Positions 23,206 to 31,460 of a stretch of 64,000 nucleotides of DNA are shown here, piece after piece. The DNA comes from Xiheimicrobium sp052034585 (GTDB taxonomy: Bacteria > Myxococcota > Myxococcia > Myxococcales > Myxococcaceae): positions 51,082 through 115,081 of the forward strand of contig JBPOIJ010000105.1 in NCBI GenBank assembly GCA_052034585.1, read 5' to 3'. The position numbers and the translations under genes are program-made. Below the pieces are notes generated by a model, which had not been told where the DNA came from, did no database searches, and was given only the letters and a program-made list of their open reading frames with translations. How positions within the stretch are numbered: the stretch's first letter is position 1; the number at the start of each line of letters is the position of its first letter.

Positions 23206-25491
23206 ATGACGATTCGATCGAACGATGCCGCCGCCGCCGCCCGCGCCCAAGCCGAAGCCGCCGCTCGCGCTCGCGCCGAAGCCGCTGCCCGCGCCCGCGC
23301 CGAAGCCGCCCGCCGCGCCGCCGAACAAGCGCAGCAAGCCGCCAAGGCCAAGGCCGCCGCCAAACGGCTCACCGCACGTGACGAGCTCTCGACTGGCCGG
23401 GGGAGCGCGCTCCGAAATCGGGCGCTCGCGAGCACTGGGGCGCTCGTCAAGGCGCCGTCGCTCAGCGAAGCCGCACCCACGCTGACGGTGCGGCAGCTCC
23501 TCGCCCAGAAGAACGCCAAGCTGCCCCAGGGCAGCGCGGCGCTCGCTTCACCGGCCACCGTCGCCGGACCGACCCGCGCCGAGCCGACGACCCCCAGCTC
23601 TCCCGCGGAGCAGGCCCGCACCGATGCAGCCTCGGTTCAGCGCACCTACGACACCGCCATCGCCTCGGGCCAGAACGAAGCCCAGGCCGCGCGCGCCGCG
23701 ACGGCCGAGCTCGATCGCCTCGCCCAGGCCCACCGCGGTGACGCCGCGTACGTGAACACCCTCGTTCGCGAGGCTGGCCCCACCATCGACGCGATCGCCA
23801 AGACGCTGGGCGACAACACCGAGGGCGCGTGGAAGGGCGACGGCGACTCCCAAGCCATCGAGGACAGCCTCTCGCACCTCGCCAACGTCGCCGAAGCCGG
23901 AGGCGCCATCACCGCCGCCACCCTCGGCGACAAGCTGGCCTCGAAGGTCGACGACGACAGCGAGCTCAACCAGTTCGACGACGGCTTCTACGCCCACAAG
24001 GACGCGGGCGGCTCGAACCTCCTCTTCGACGCGACGGTCGCGGCGATGAAGGCCCGCGGCATGGACGACGCCGCAGGCGAGCTCGCCGAGCGAGGGGGAG
24101 ACGGCGGCATTCTCGACACCGTGAAAGACGGCGTCGGCTCGGTCATCGGCGGCATCGGTGACGCCTTCGGGTCGGTCGTCGGGTTCGCGAGAGATCTCGG
24201 CGAGGGCGTGCTCCACGTCGTGAAGGAGGGCGCGGAGTTCGCCGTCGACGTCGGCCAGGGCACGGTCGGGCTCATCGGTGACGCGGCCTCGTGGACGAAG
24301 GATCAGGTGGGCGGCGCGGTGCAGTACGCGCTCGAGCAGGGCATGAAGCTCGCCGGCCCGGTGCTCGATCGCGTGCGCGACCTGGCCCGTCGAGGCATCG
24401 ACGCGGGGCTCGGCATCAGCGAGAGCGTGAACAGCCTGCAGGACGGCGACTCGCTCACCATCGGCGGCGACATTCACGTGCAGCTCGGGGTGAGCGTCGA
24501 CGCAGCCGCGGACATCGAGGTGAAACGTTCGACGGGCCCCGATGGGCAGCCGGTCTACACGGTCTCTGGCGAGGTCTCCGCGAGCGTGGGCATCGGCGTC
24601 GGCGGCTCGGGGAGCGCGGGCGTCGGCGGGAAGATGGAGTTCACCTTCAGCACGCCCGAGGAGGCCGCCCAGGCCGCGAAGATCCTCGCGTCGGGCGCTG
24701 CAGGCGTCGCCGCGCTCACCGGTGGGCCGACCGCGGTGCTCGCGCCAGCGCTCCTGCCCAGCGGGAGCGATCTGTCCTTTCTTCAGAGCCACCTCAAGTC
24801 GATCGAGGTCGATGCCTCGGTGGGCGCACACTTCGACACCGTCGGCGGCGTCGCCTCGGCGGACATCGGCGGTGAGACGGGCTACCGGCTCAACTTCGAG
24901 AACGGCCGGCCCGTCTCGATGACGCGCACCACCGAGCTCTCTGCGTCGGGCAGCGCGGGTGGGCCCCTCGAGCTGCTGAAGGACGCCCTGGGCCGGAACC
25001 TCAACGTTCCTGGCGACGCCGAGGCCGAGGGCTCGGTCACGGTGGAGACGACGATTCCCCTCGAGGCGGCGAACTTCACCTCGATCGCCGAGTTCATCGC
25101 GAGCCCCGCCACCGCCGCCGTCGCTGGTCCGGCCACCACGAGCGTCACCGTCGAGGGCACGTTCACCCTCGCCGGCGACACCGGCGTCACTGGGTCGATC
25201 ACCGTCTCCGACATCGACGCCTCCGAGGTGCGCGGAGTGCTCGATCGGCTCGTTCACGGCGACGCCAGGCACGCCTTCGAAGGGGTGGACGTGAACGTGA
25301 GCGGCTCGGTCGACACCTTCCAGGACACCGGCTTCGAGGTGGGCATCGACGCGACCGTGCTCGATCAGGGCGTCAGCGTCGACGTGCGCGACGAGGTTCG
25401 GCACCGCACCTCTCATCACGAGTTCGAGGTCGACCTGGGGCAGGCCGAGCCCTCGGGCGGTGGTGGAGGCGCTCGGGTGCACGTCCGCTGA
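23206..25491 (+). CDS. Effector-like protein with Ala/Arg coiled coil and beta-rich C-terminus
   Basis: A 761-residue protein with no family I can name. Residues about 6-60 are a repeated Ala/Arg/Glu segment (AAARARAE units), predicted to be a coiled coil. Residues about 130-300 are helical. Residues about 300-400 contain Gly-Val amphipathic helices (DTVKDGVGSVIGGIGDAFG and following). From about 420 the protein is beta-rich with alternating polar/hydrophobic strands and ends in a Gly-rich, His/Arg tail. No signal peptide is seen. Myxobacteria carry many proteins with similar Ala-rich heads and variable bodies; secretion or contact-dependent delivery is possible but unproven. The ATG is supported by a GGAG site. 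Confidence 0.65.
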   Translation: MTIRSNDAAAAARAQAEAAARARAEAAARARAEAARRAAEQAQQAAKAKAAAKRLTARDELSTGRGSALRNRALASTGALVKAPSLSEAAPTLTVRQLLAQKNAKLPQGSAALASPATVAGPTRAEPTTPSSPAEQARTDAASVQRTYDTAIASGQNEAQAARAATAELDRLAQAHRGDAAYVNTLVREAGPTIDAIAKTLGDNTEGAWKGDGDSQAIEDSLSHLANVAEAGGAITAATLGDKLASKVDDDSELNQFDDGFYAHKDAGGSNLLFDATVAAMKARGMDDAAGELAERGGDGGILDTVKDGVGSVIGGIGDAFGSVVGFARDLGEGVLHVVKEGAEFAVDVGQGTVGLIGDAASWTKDQVGGAVQYALEQGMKLAGPVLDRVRDLARRGIDAGLGISESVNSLQDGDSLTIGGDIHVQLGVSVDAAADIEVKRSTGPDGQPVYTVSGEVSASVGIGVGGSGSAGVGGKMEFTFSTPEEAAQAAKILASGAAGVAALTGGPTAVLAPALLPSGSDLSFLQSHLKSIEVDASVGAHFDTVGGVASADIGGETGYRLNFENGRPVSMTRTTELSASGSAGGPLELLKDALGRNLNVPGDAEAEGSVTVETTIPLEAANFTSIAEFIASPATAAVAGPATTSVTVEGTFTLAGDTGVTGSITVSDIDASEVRGVLDRLVHGDARHAFEGVDVNVSGSVDTFQDTGFEVGIDATVLDQGVSVDVRDEVRHRTSHHEFEVDLGQAEPSGGGGGARVHVR

Positions 25492-25500
25492 GTCGCTCGG

Positions 25501-26814
25501 TCAGCCGCGCACGAGCTTCCAGATCAGCGCGCCCGACACCCCGAAGAAGGCCACCACCAACACCCAGGCCCAGACGGGCGTTCGAGAGCGCACCAGCGTC
25601 GGCAACGCGCGGGCGGTCGTCGGGGTCGGCTTGAGCGCGCTGCGGATCACCTCGAGGGTGGGCCGTTCCTTCGGGTACTTCGAGAGCATCGCGTCGATGA
25701 GCTCGTCGAGCGCCTCGGGGACCTGCGGGTTGAGCGAACGCACGCGCGGCGCTCCGCCTTCGACCGCCTGGCGAACGGTGTCGAGCGGGGTCGCTCCGGA
25801 GAAGGGCCGTCGGCCGGTGAGCATCTCGAAGAAGACGCAGCCCAGCGCGTAGACGTCGCTCGAAGGAGAACACGGCGCGCCGAGGAAGAGCTCGGGGGCG
25901 CCGTACGCGATGGTTCCGACGAACCGGCCCATCATCGTCTTGAAGTCGTTCGGCTCGGGCGGGCCTCCGGTGTCTTCGGGGCGGGCGATGCCGAAGTCGA
26001 TCAGCTTCACCAGCTTCTCGCCGTCGGACTCCACGGTGACGAAGATGTTGTCGGGCTTGAGATCGCGATGCACGACGCCGAGCGCGTGGGTCGCCTCGAG
26101 GCCGGCGGCGATCTGGCTCATCAGCGGAATCGCCTCGTCGACGGGCAACCCGCGGTGGCCAGTGAGATGGGTGTGGAGGCTCTCGCCGACGAGCCGCTCC
26201 ATCATCAGCCACGGCCGGCCATCGGCGAGGTGGCCGAAGCCGATGACTCGCACGACGTTTCGGTGGACGAGCGCCGACAGCGTCTGGCCTTCCGTCACCA
26301 TGCGCCGCTTCGCGATCGGGTCGGCGCGCAGCGACTTCTTGAGCACCTTCACCACGGCCTGCGTCCCGAGCAGCGGGTGCTGCGCCTCGTACACCAGGCC
26401 CATGCCGCCTTCGGCGAGCAGCTGGGTGGTGAGGTACCCGTCGAACGTCTGCCCCATCACGCTCGCGGCCGGCTCGGAGGGAAGTGACGGCGCGGGCGGC
26501 GCCGCCATCGCAGCGGGCAAGGTCGGTGGATCGGGGTCGAGCCTCGGTTGAAAGGCGGGCTCGAGCACCGTGCGATCGGGCCCCTGCGCGGCGTGAGATT
26601 CCTTGGGAGTGACCTCGAGGCCGCGGCGCTCCAAGTCGGTGCGCAGCTCGCTCGGGTCGTGGAGAATCGTCTGCACCGCGTTGCCCCGATCGGTCGGTCG
26701 CTCGACCGGCACCAAGGGGACCTGGTGGCGAGGGCAGGTCTTGGTGGTGATGGGGAATTGTTGCCGGCACACCGGGCACTGCGCCGGGGCCACGGCAGTG
26801 CGAGGATCAGCCAT
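25501..26814 (-). CDS. Ser/Thr protein kinase, N-terminal Zn ribbon, C-terminal membrane anchor
   Basis: A 437-residue Hanks-type kinase. Residues 13-30 form a zinc-ribbon-like knot (C13, C16, C27, H30). The kinase domain runs from about 125 to 390, with the glycine loop LAEGGMGLVYEA, the VVKV lysine, HRDLKPDN near 248-255 and DFG near 273. A single hydrophobic helix near 410-432 is followed by only about four residues, so the protein is tail-anchored with no periplasmic sensor. Its start codon lies inside the end of the sigma-factor gene (eight-base overlap), which links the two as a likely regulatory pair. Substrate unknown. Confidence 0.9.
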   Translation of the reverse strand: MADPRTAVAPAQCPVCRQQFPITTKTCPRHQVPLVPVERPTDRGNAVQTILHDPSELRTDLERRGLEVTPKESHAAQGPDRTVLEPAFQPRLDPDPPTLPAAMAAPPAPSLPSEPAASVMGQTFDGYLTTQLLAEGGMGLVYEAQHPLLGTQAVVKVLKKSLRADPIAKRRMVTEGQTLSALVHRNVVRVIGFGHLADGRPWLMMERLVGESLHTHLTGHRGLPVDEAIPLMSQIAAGLEATHALGVVHRDLKPDNIFVTVESDGEKLVKLIDFGIARPEDTGGPPEPNDFKTMMGRFVGTIAYGAPELFLGAPCSPSSDVYALGCVFFEMLTGRRPFSGATPLDTVRQAVEGGAPRVRSLNPQVPEALDELIDAMLSKYPKERPTLEVIRSALKPTPTTARALPTLVRSRTPVWAWVLVVAFFGVSGALIWKLVRG

Positions 26815-27376
26815 CGCGCTTACGCGTCAACAGCGCCTTCGCCTTGTTGGTGATGCGCTGGAGCTTCCGGGTGACCGTCTTGCGCGAGAGGTTGTGCTTG
26901 GCGGCCACCTCTTGCCGTTCCTCGTCGGCGGCCAACACCGAGAGGGCGATGTCGCGCGAGACCGTGCCTAGCTCCTCGAGGAGCTTCTTGGAGAAGTCGC
27001 GCGCCTCGTATTGGCCGGTGAGCCGCTCCGAAGGCCCTTGATCGCCGGGGCCCTCGCCGTCGCCTTCGGCGCGCTCCTCGAGCGAGTCGTTGCGCCCGCG
27101 CGAGCGCATCATGGTGAGGCAGTGATTCGTCGCCGTCTGGAGCAGCCAGGCGAGCTGCGCCTGTGGGTTCTGGATTCGGCTCTCGTGGGCGGCGAGCTTC
27201 ATGAAGACGTCGTGGGTGGCGTCCTCGGCGAGCGCGGCGTCCTTCAGCAAGGTGTGACACCGGCGGTACACCGCGCTCTTGTGCTTCTCGTACGCGGCTT
27301 GAACCGATGCGGGAAACGCACCCATGCGCCCATTCTCGACGGCTTCGCGCCACGCCGCCACCTCCAACGCCAACAT
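26807..27376 (-). CDS. ECF-like sigma-70 family RNA polymerase sigma factor
   Basis: A 189-residue sigma factor with region 2 (about residues 28-95, including AEDATHDVF) and region 4 (about 130-180, with a helix-turn-helix ending LSRKTVTRKLQRI). It has no recognisable anti-sigma partner beside it. Instead, its 3' end overlaps the Ser/Thr kinase gene by eight bases. In some bacteria, ECF factors next to Hanks kinases are activated by phosphorylation (for example EcfP with PknT in Vibrio parahaemolyticus). The start is uncertain: ATG 27376 is listed, but ATG 27325 (MGAFPASVQAAYE) is a good alternative and neither has a clear ribosome-binding site. The rtcB gene ends 22 bases upstream. Confidence 0.85.
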   Translation of the reverse strand: MLALEVAAWREAVENGRMGAFPASVQAAYEKHKSAVYRRCHTLLKDAALAEDATHDVFMKLAAHESRIQNPQAQLAWLLQTATNHCLTMMRSRGRNDSLEERAEGDGEGPGDQGPSERLTGQYEARDFSKKLLEELGTVSRDIALSVLAADEERQEVAAKHNLSRKTVTRKLQRITNKAKALLTRKRDG

Positions 27377-27398
27377 TGTGGCGAGCGGGTGGAATCCT

Positions 27399-28733
27399 TC
27401 AGTCGTTCCCCTTGATGCACGCGACGGGACGGAGCCGGCGCTCGACCCTCGCCAGCCCGGCGAGCTCGACCGCGCCCAACACCTGGTCCAAGTCCTTGTA
27501 ACAAGGGCCTGACTCGTCGAGCGGCGTGGAGCGCGTGTTGAGCAGCACCCCGAGCTTCGCCATTCGGAGATCGGTGGCCTTCTGGGAGAGCTCGCGCTTG
27601 GCGGCGTTGCGCGAGAGTCGGCGACCCGCGCCGTGGTTCACCGAGTAGAGCGAGGCCTTCGCGCCCTCGCTCGCGAAGAGGATCGCCGAGCCGGTCTCCA
27701 TCGATCCCGGAATGAGGATCGGGTGGCCCGTCGCTTCCCAGGCGGTGCCTTCGAGCGCGGGGTGCTTGGCGGGGAACGCGCGCGTCGCTCCCTTGCGCGC
27801 CACGAAGCGGCCGTTCTCCTTCTGAATGAGGTTGTGGGAGATCTCGTAATAGACCTGCGCCTCGCCGCCGAAGACGTGCTCGAGCGCTTCGCAGACGGCC
27901 TCCCCGATGAGGATGCGGTTCGCGATCGCGAAGTTCGCGGCCATGTTGTGGAGGTTCCAGTACGCCTTGCCCAAGGCCGAGTCGGCGTCGAACCAGACGT
28001 GGTCTTCGTTGCGACCGCCGAGGAGTCCCAACAGCTCGGCACCGGCGACGAAGAACTGCTTGGCGATGTTCCAGCCGAAGCCGCGGCTCCCGGTGTGCAG
28101 CATCACCCAGACCCGCTGATCCTGATCGATCTGCATCTCGCAGAAGTGGTTGCCGCCCCCCAGGCTGCCGAGCTGGTTTCGTTTGTCCCAGGCGCGATCG
28201 GGCACGTCGACGCGATCGTCTTCGACCGGCAGGCAAGCGCGCTCGGCGATGTCGTGGTGGTGGCCCAGGGCCTTGGCGCCGTGACGCAGCACTTCGGGCA
28301 GCTGCTTGGAGCCGAGCTTCCGTGCGCCCGACTGGCCGACCCCGACGCCGATGCGGCGGGTGACCTCGTCGATCCACAGGCGGCGCTTGTCCTTGTCGGC
28401 CACGTCGTCCCAGGTCAGCGAGGTCTTCAGCTGCACCATGCCGCAGCCGATGTCGTAGCCAGCGGCCGTCGGGAGCAAGGTGCCCTCGGTCTCGATCGCG
28501 GTGCCGATGGGAACGCCGTAGCCCAGGTGGCAGTCGGGGGTGAGGACGACCCGCGTCGCGCCGGGGAAGGAGCAGGCGTTGACGACTTGATCGAAGACGG
28601 ACTCCTCGACGCCCTCGGGCCCGCTGAGGAGCTCGTCGGAGAGGAAGAGGTGCGCGTCGCAGCGCATCTGCTTTCGCTTGGGCAACACCCAGTGGCCGGG
28701 GCCTTCCTGAGTGAGGGTGGACTTCCAGGTCAT
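27399..28733 (-). CDS. rtcB: RtcB RNA-splicing ligase
   Basis: A 444-residue RtcB ligase, which joins RNA 2',3'-cyclic-phosphate (or 3'-phosphate) and 5'-OH ends through GTP and Mn2+. Signature segments are all present: DCHLGYGVPIG, GYDIGCGM with the metal-binding Cys, GGGNHF, HTGSRGFG and SVNHGAGR. The last of these contains the histidine that is guanylylated. The C-terminus ends in the usual LRPVACIKG. ATG 28733 is chosen because homology begins there; an open frame upstream (to 28844) is unlike the family. It is first in a minus-strand series with the sigma factor and kinase. No archease gene is nearby. Confidence 0.93.
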   Translation of the reverse strand: MTWKSTLTQEGPGHWVLPKRKQMRCDAHLFLSDELLSGPEGVEESVFDQVVNACSFPGATRVVLTPDCHLGYGVPIGTAIETEGTLLPTAAGYDIGCGMVQLKTSLTWDDVADKDKRRLWIDEVTRRIGVGVGQSGARKLGSKQLPEVLRHGAKALGHHHDIAERACLPVEDDRVDVPDRAWDKRNQLGSLGGGNHFCEMQIDQDQRVWVMLHTGSRGFGWNIAKQFFVAGAELLGLLGGRNEDHVWFDADSALGKAYWNLHNMAANFAIANRILIGEAVCEALEHVFGGEAQVYYEISHNLIQKENGRFVARKGATRAFPAKHPALEGTAWEATGHPILIPGSMETGSAILFASEGAKASLYSVNHGAGRRLSRNAAKRELSQKATDLRMAKLGVLLNTRSTPLDESGPCYKDLDQVLGAVELAGLARVERRLRPVACIKGND

Positions 28734-28825
28734 GGGGCGCCTCGACGGGCGGGGAGGGTGGGACTGACCAGAGCGTGCCACGTCGGGGCACGCACTCGAA
28801 CACCAAGAGCGAGTACGCTCGAGCG

Positions 28826-29671
28826 ATGGCGCGTCTGCTCGCACTCCTCCTCCTCACCGCGACTCCACTCGAGACGGCGCAGGGCCACCTCAAGGCAGGG
28901 CGGCTCGACGACGTGCTCTTCGCCCTCGACGGGCAGACCTTCAGCGCGGAGGACAAGCCCAAGGCGGCGGCGCTCCTCGGAGAAGCGGCCAAGACGGCCT
29001 TCCTCAAGAAGGACGAGCTGCTCGCTGCGCAGTTCTCGCAGATGGCGCTCAAGCTCGATCCCAAGCAGGGCGCTGCGCTCGAGGCGTCGGCGCGCACCTG
29101 GTATGCCCAGCAGCAGTTCGAAGAAGCCGAGAAGTCGTGTGACGCGTGGATCGCCGTCGACGGCTCGAACGGGCAGGCCCGGCTCCTTCGCGCCCAGCTC
29201 GCGGTCGACAACGCCGACTGGCAGATCGCGCTCGATCAGCTCGCGGCCGCCAAGCTCGCCGGGGCCGACGCGAAGAAGGCCGAAGCGCTCAAGAAGAGGG
29301 CCGCGACCGAGCTGTCGGAGAAGCGGTCGAGCACCAGCGCCGTCGCTGCGCTCGAGAAGCAGATCGCCGAGGCCGCCAGGCTGCGCGCGAAGGAACGGGA
29401 ATCGCTCACCTTCGCTGACCCTTCGTCCGCCGACGTCGTCATCTACACCACGGCCTGGTGTGGCTACTGCCGCAAGGCGAAGCAGTTCCTCAAGACGAAG
29501 AAGGTGAACTTCGTCGAGAAGGACATCGAGAAGGACAAGGACGCGGCCGCGGAGCTCGCCGAGAAGGCCGCACGCGTGCGGGTGAAGCCCACCGGGGTGC
29601 CGGTGCTCGACGTGAAGGGAAAGCTGATCTTGGGGTTCGACCAGCCGGCCATCGAAGCCGCCCTCAACTGA
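28826..29671 (+). CDS. Secreted TPR protein with C-terminal glutaredoxin-like domain
   Basis: A 281-residue protein. Residues 1-20 (MARLLALLLLTATPLETAQG) look like a signal peptide. Residues about 20-180 are helical TPR-like repeats. Residues about 200-281 form a glutaredoxin/thioredoxin-like domain with a CGYC active site after VVIYTTAW, and a cis-proline segment PTGVPVLDV near residue 255. The CPYC-type motif with Gly-Tyr in the middle suits glutaredoxin-type chemistry, but an exported location suggests a role in envelope thiol exchange. ATG 28826 is preceded by GAGCG only. It is divergent from rtcB and convergent with the SPFH gene, nine bases apart. Confidence 0.78.
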   Translation: MARLLALLLLTATPLETAQGHLKAGRLDDVLFALDGQTFSAEDKPKAAALLGEAAKTAFLKKDELLAAQFSQMALKLDPKQGAALEASARTWYAQQQFEEAEKSCDAWIAVDGSNGQARLLRAQLAVDNADWQIALDQLAAAKLAGADAKKAEALKKRAATELSEKRSSTSAVAALEKQIAEAARLRAKERESLTFADPSSADVVIYTTAWCGYCRKAKQFLKTKKVNFVEKDIEKDKDAAAELAEKAARVRVKPTGVPVLDVKGKLILGFDQPAIEAALN

Positions 29672-29680
29672 GCCGGCCGC

Positions 29681-30580
29681 TCAACGATCGATGACGGGCG
29701 TCTCGGCCGCTCCAGGGAGCGGCACCATCGCGGCCTCCGCGGCCCGCAGCGCGCCCTCCTTCTCGAACCCGCGAAAGGCGATGGTTCGAGGCGGCTTGAG
29801 CTGGGAGAGCTCGAAGAGCTCGAGGTAGGCGGCGACCACCACCGGAGACGTCTTGAGCTCGGCGAGGGCCTTGCCGATGGCGAGCGGGTATTGGGCGCGG
29901 GCTTGGGCGACCAGGAGCGCGACCTCCTTGGCGGTGTCGGCCTCGAGCTGAGCGACCTCCAGGCGGCCGTTGGCGTCGATCTCGGCGGTGGCGCGCTCGA
30001 GCCGTGCCGCGATCGCGTGGGCGAGCTGCATCGCGACCTGCGGGAGCAGCTCGATCTGCTGAATGAAGGCGCTGTCGATCGACAGGCCCCAGCGCTCCGC
30101 TTCCTTGGCGATGTCGGCCCGCAGCCGCTCGCCGAGATCCTGTCTGTCTTGGAGCACCTGCTGGAAGCTGCTCTGCCCGAGGATCGAGATCGCTGCGTGG
30201 CTCACCACGCTCTCGAGCGCGTTGTTCCAGTCGGCGACCGCGAACTGAGACTTCACCGCATCGACCACGTGGAGCTCGACCCACAAGTCGATCGACATCG
30301 TGGCGCCTTCTCGATCGTTGACGTGGATCGCCTTGTAGGAGCGGAAGTCGCGCGCCTTGGAGACGGTGATCACCTTCACCCAGGGGAACAGCCTCGCGGG
30401 GAGCAGATGGAGGCCCGACGTCGTGAGCTGCCGGGTGAACCGGCCGAAGACCGTCACGAGCGCGACGTGTTGATCCTCGACCCACACCGTGAGCCGGCGA
30501 ACGAGCTGGCCGAGCAACGCGATCGCCACCATCCCGGCGGCCGCTCCGCCCAGCACCTCGAGCCATTCGCGCGCGGTCAT
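29681..30580 (-). CDS. SPFH/band-7 protein, second of a tandem pair
   Basis: A 299-residue protein of the stomatin/prohibitin/flotillin/HflK-C superfamily. A single N-terminal membrane helix (about 8-30) precedes the SPFH domain (about 32-200, with VALVTVFGRFTR and LHLLPARLFPWVKV). A charged helical segment follows (about 200-250), probably a coiled coil for oligomerisation, and then a C-terminal tail. SPFH proteins form membrane rings that organise or regulate partner membrane proteins. Its ATG lies within the stop of the first SPFH gene (30577-30580). The partner is probably the SulP-carbonic anhydrase encoded two genes upstream, but this is inferred from operon structure only. Confidence 0.85.
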   Translation of the reverse strand: MTAREWLEVLGGAAAGMVAIALLGQLVRRLTVWVEDQHVALVTVFGRFTRQLTTSGLHLLPARLFPWVKVITVSKARDFRSYKAIHVNDREGATMSIDLWVELHVVDAVKSQFAVADWNNALESVVSHAAISILGQSSFQQVLQDRQDLGERLRADIAKEAERWGLSIDSAFIQQIELLPQVAMQLAHAIAARLERATAEIDANGRLEVAQLEADTAKEVALLVAQARAQYPLAIGKALAELKTSPVVVAAYLELFELSQLKPPRTIAFRGFEKEGALRAAEAAMVPLPGAAETPVIDR

Positions 30581-31452
30581 CGGGCCTCCTTGTCGTTGAC
30601 GTAGAGCAGCCGGGACTCGGCGAGCACCTCGGCCTTGCGCCGCTGCACGTAGTCCGCGAGCACGCCCTGCTGCTCCAGCGTCGCCAGGGCCGAGCCCAAG
30701 GTGCGCAGCTCGTCCGCCGCGGCCTGCGCACGCGCGGTGGCGATCGAGACGCCCTGCTTCGCCTCGAGCACCCGCTGCCGGCACTCGCTCTCGGCGCGGT
30801 AGAGGTGGGCCTCGGCGGCAGCTCGTGCCTGCATCACCGCGTTGAGCGCGTCTCGCAGCTCGTCGGGAGGGAGCAGATCGGTGAGATCGACGGCGCTGAA
30901 GTCGATGCCGTGCTCGGCGCCGATGCGCGCCTTGCAGAAGTCGGCGATGCGGGTGGTGAGCAGGCCGCGCTCGCGGCGGATGAGGGCGTAGCTGCCGGCC
31001 TCGTGGGGGAGCGCCTGGCCGACCGTCGCCGGCGCGTGGTGCGCCTGTACGTTCGCCAGCTCGTTTCGGAGCAGACAGGTGAAGAGCGTCGAGATGTGCT
31101 CGAGCGGGCGCTGGAGGCCGAAGAGGAACTGGTCGAGCCGCTCGCGGTTCGGTTGATAGCGGAGCGCGGCGTCGAGGCGCAGGGCGGTGCCGTCGGCGGC
31201 GATGGTGTGAATGGCGCCTTCTCCGCTCAGCTCGATCTTCTGCTCCATCAGGGAGACGAGCACGACCGTCTCCCAGGGCCAGGCGAACAGGAGGCCCGGC
31301 GGGTGGGTCACGAGCACGCCTCCTGGGGTGCGCTCCGCGGCGCCGAACCTGAGCCGAACCGCCACGTGCCCCTCGGGGACGCGGGCGATGCTGCGGCGAA
31401 GGTTCCAGACGAGCGCGACGACGAGTCCGACGACGAGTCCTTGGACGATCAT
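30577..31452 (-). CDS. SPFH/band-7 protein, first of a tandem pair
   Basis: A 291-residue SPFH protein. It opens with a membrane helix (about 2-20), followed by RVPEGHVAVRLRFGA, the usual first strand of the band-7 domain, and LFAWPWETVVLVSLMEQ. Residues about 195-270 are a charged, Ala-rich coiled coil containing ARAAAEAHLYRAESECRQR. Paired SPFH proteins with one helix each resemble HflK/HflC. No HflK-type Gly-rich N-terminus is present, and the sequence is not specific enough to call either. ATG 31452 lies eight bases after the SulP-carbonic anhydrase stop, so all three genes are probably co-transcribed. Confidence 0.83.
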   Translation of the reverse strand: MIVQGLVVGLVVALVWNLRRSIARVPEGHVAVRLRFGAAERTPGGVLVTHPPGLLFAWPWETVVLVSLMEQKIELSGEGAIHTIAADGTALRLDAALRYQPNRERLDQFLFGLQRPLEHISTLFTCLLRNELANVQAHHAPATVGQALPHEAGSYALIRRERGLLTTRIADFCKARIGAEHGIDFSAVDLTDLLPPDELRDALNAVMQARAAAEAHLYRAESECRQRVLEAKQGVSIATARAQAAADELRTLGSALATLEQQGVLADYVQRRKAEVLAESRLLYVNDKEAR

Positions 31453-31460
31453 GCCTTCCC

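Noticed and set aside
23548..25482. An open minus-strand frame of 644 codons opposite the coiled-coil/beta protein gene
   Set aside because: The plus-strand protein has a good ribosome-binding site and ordered domain composition; the antisense product is Arg/Glu/His-rich without motifs.
28734..28844. N-terminal extension of rtcB
   Set aside because: It has no resemblance to RtcB, has unlike composition, and would overlap the divergent gene.
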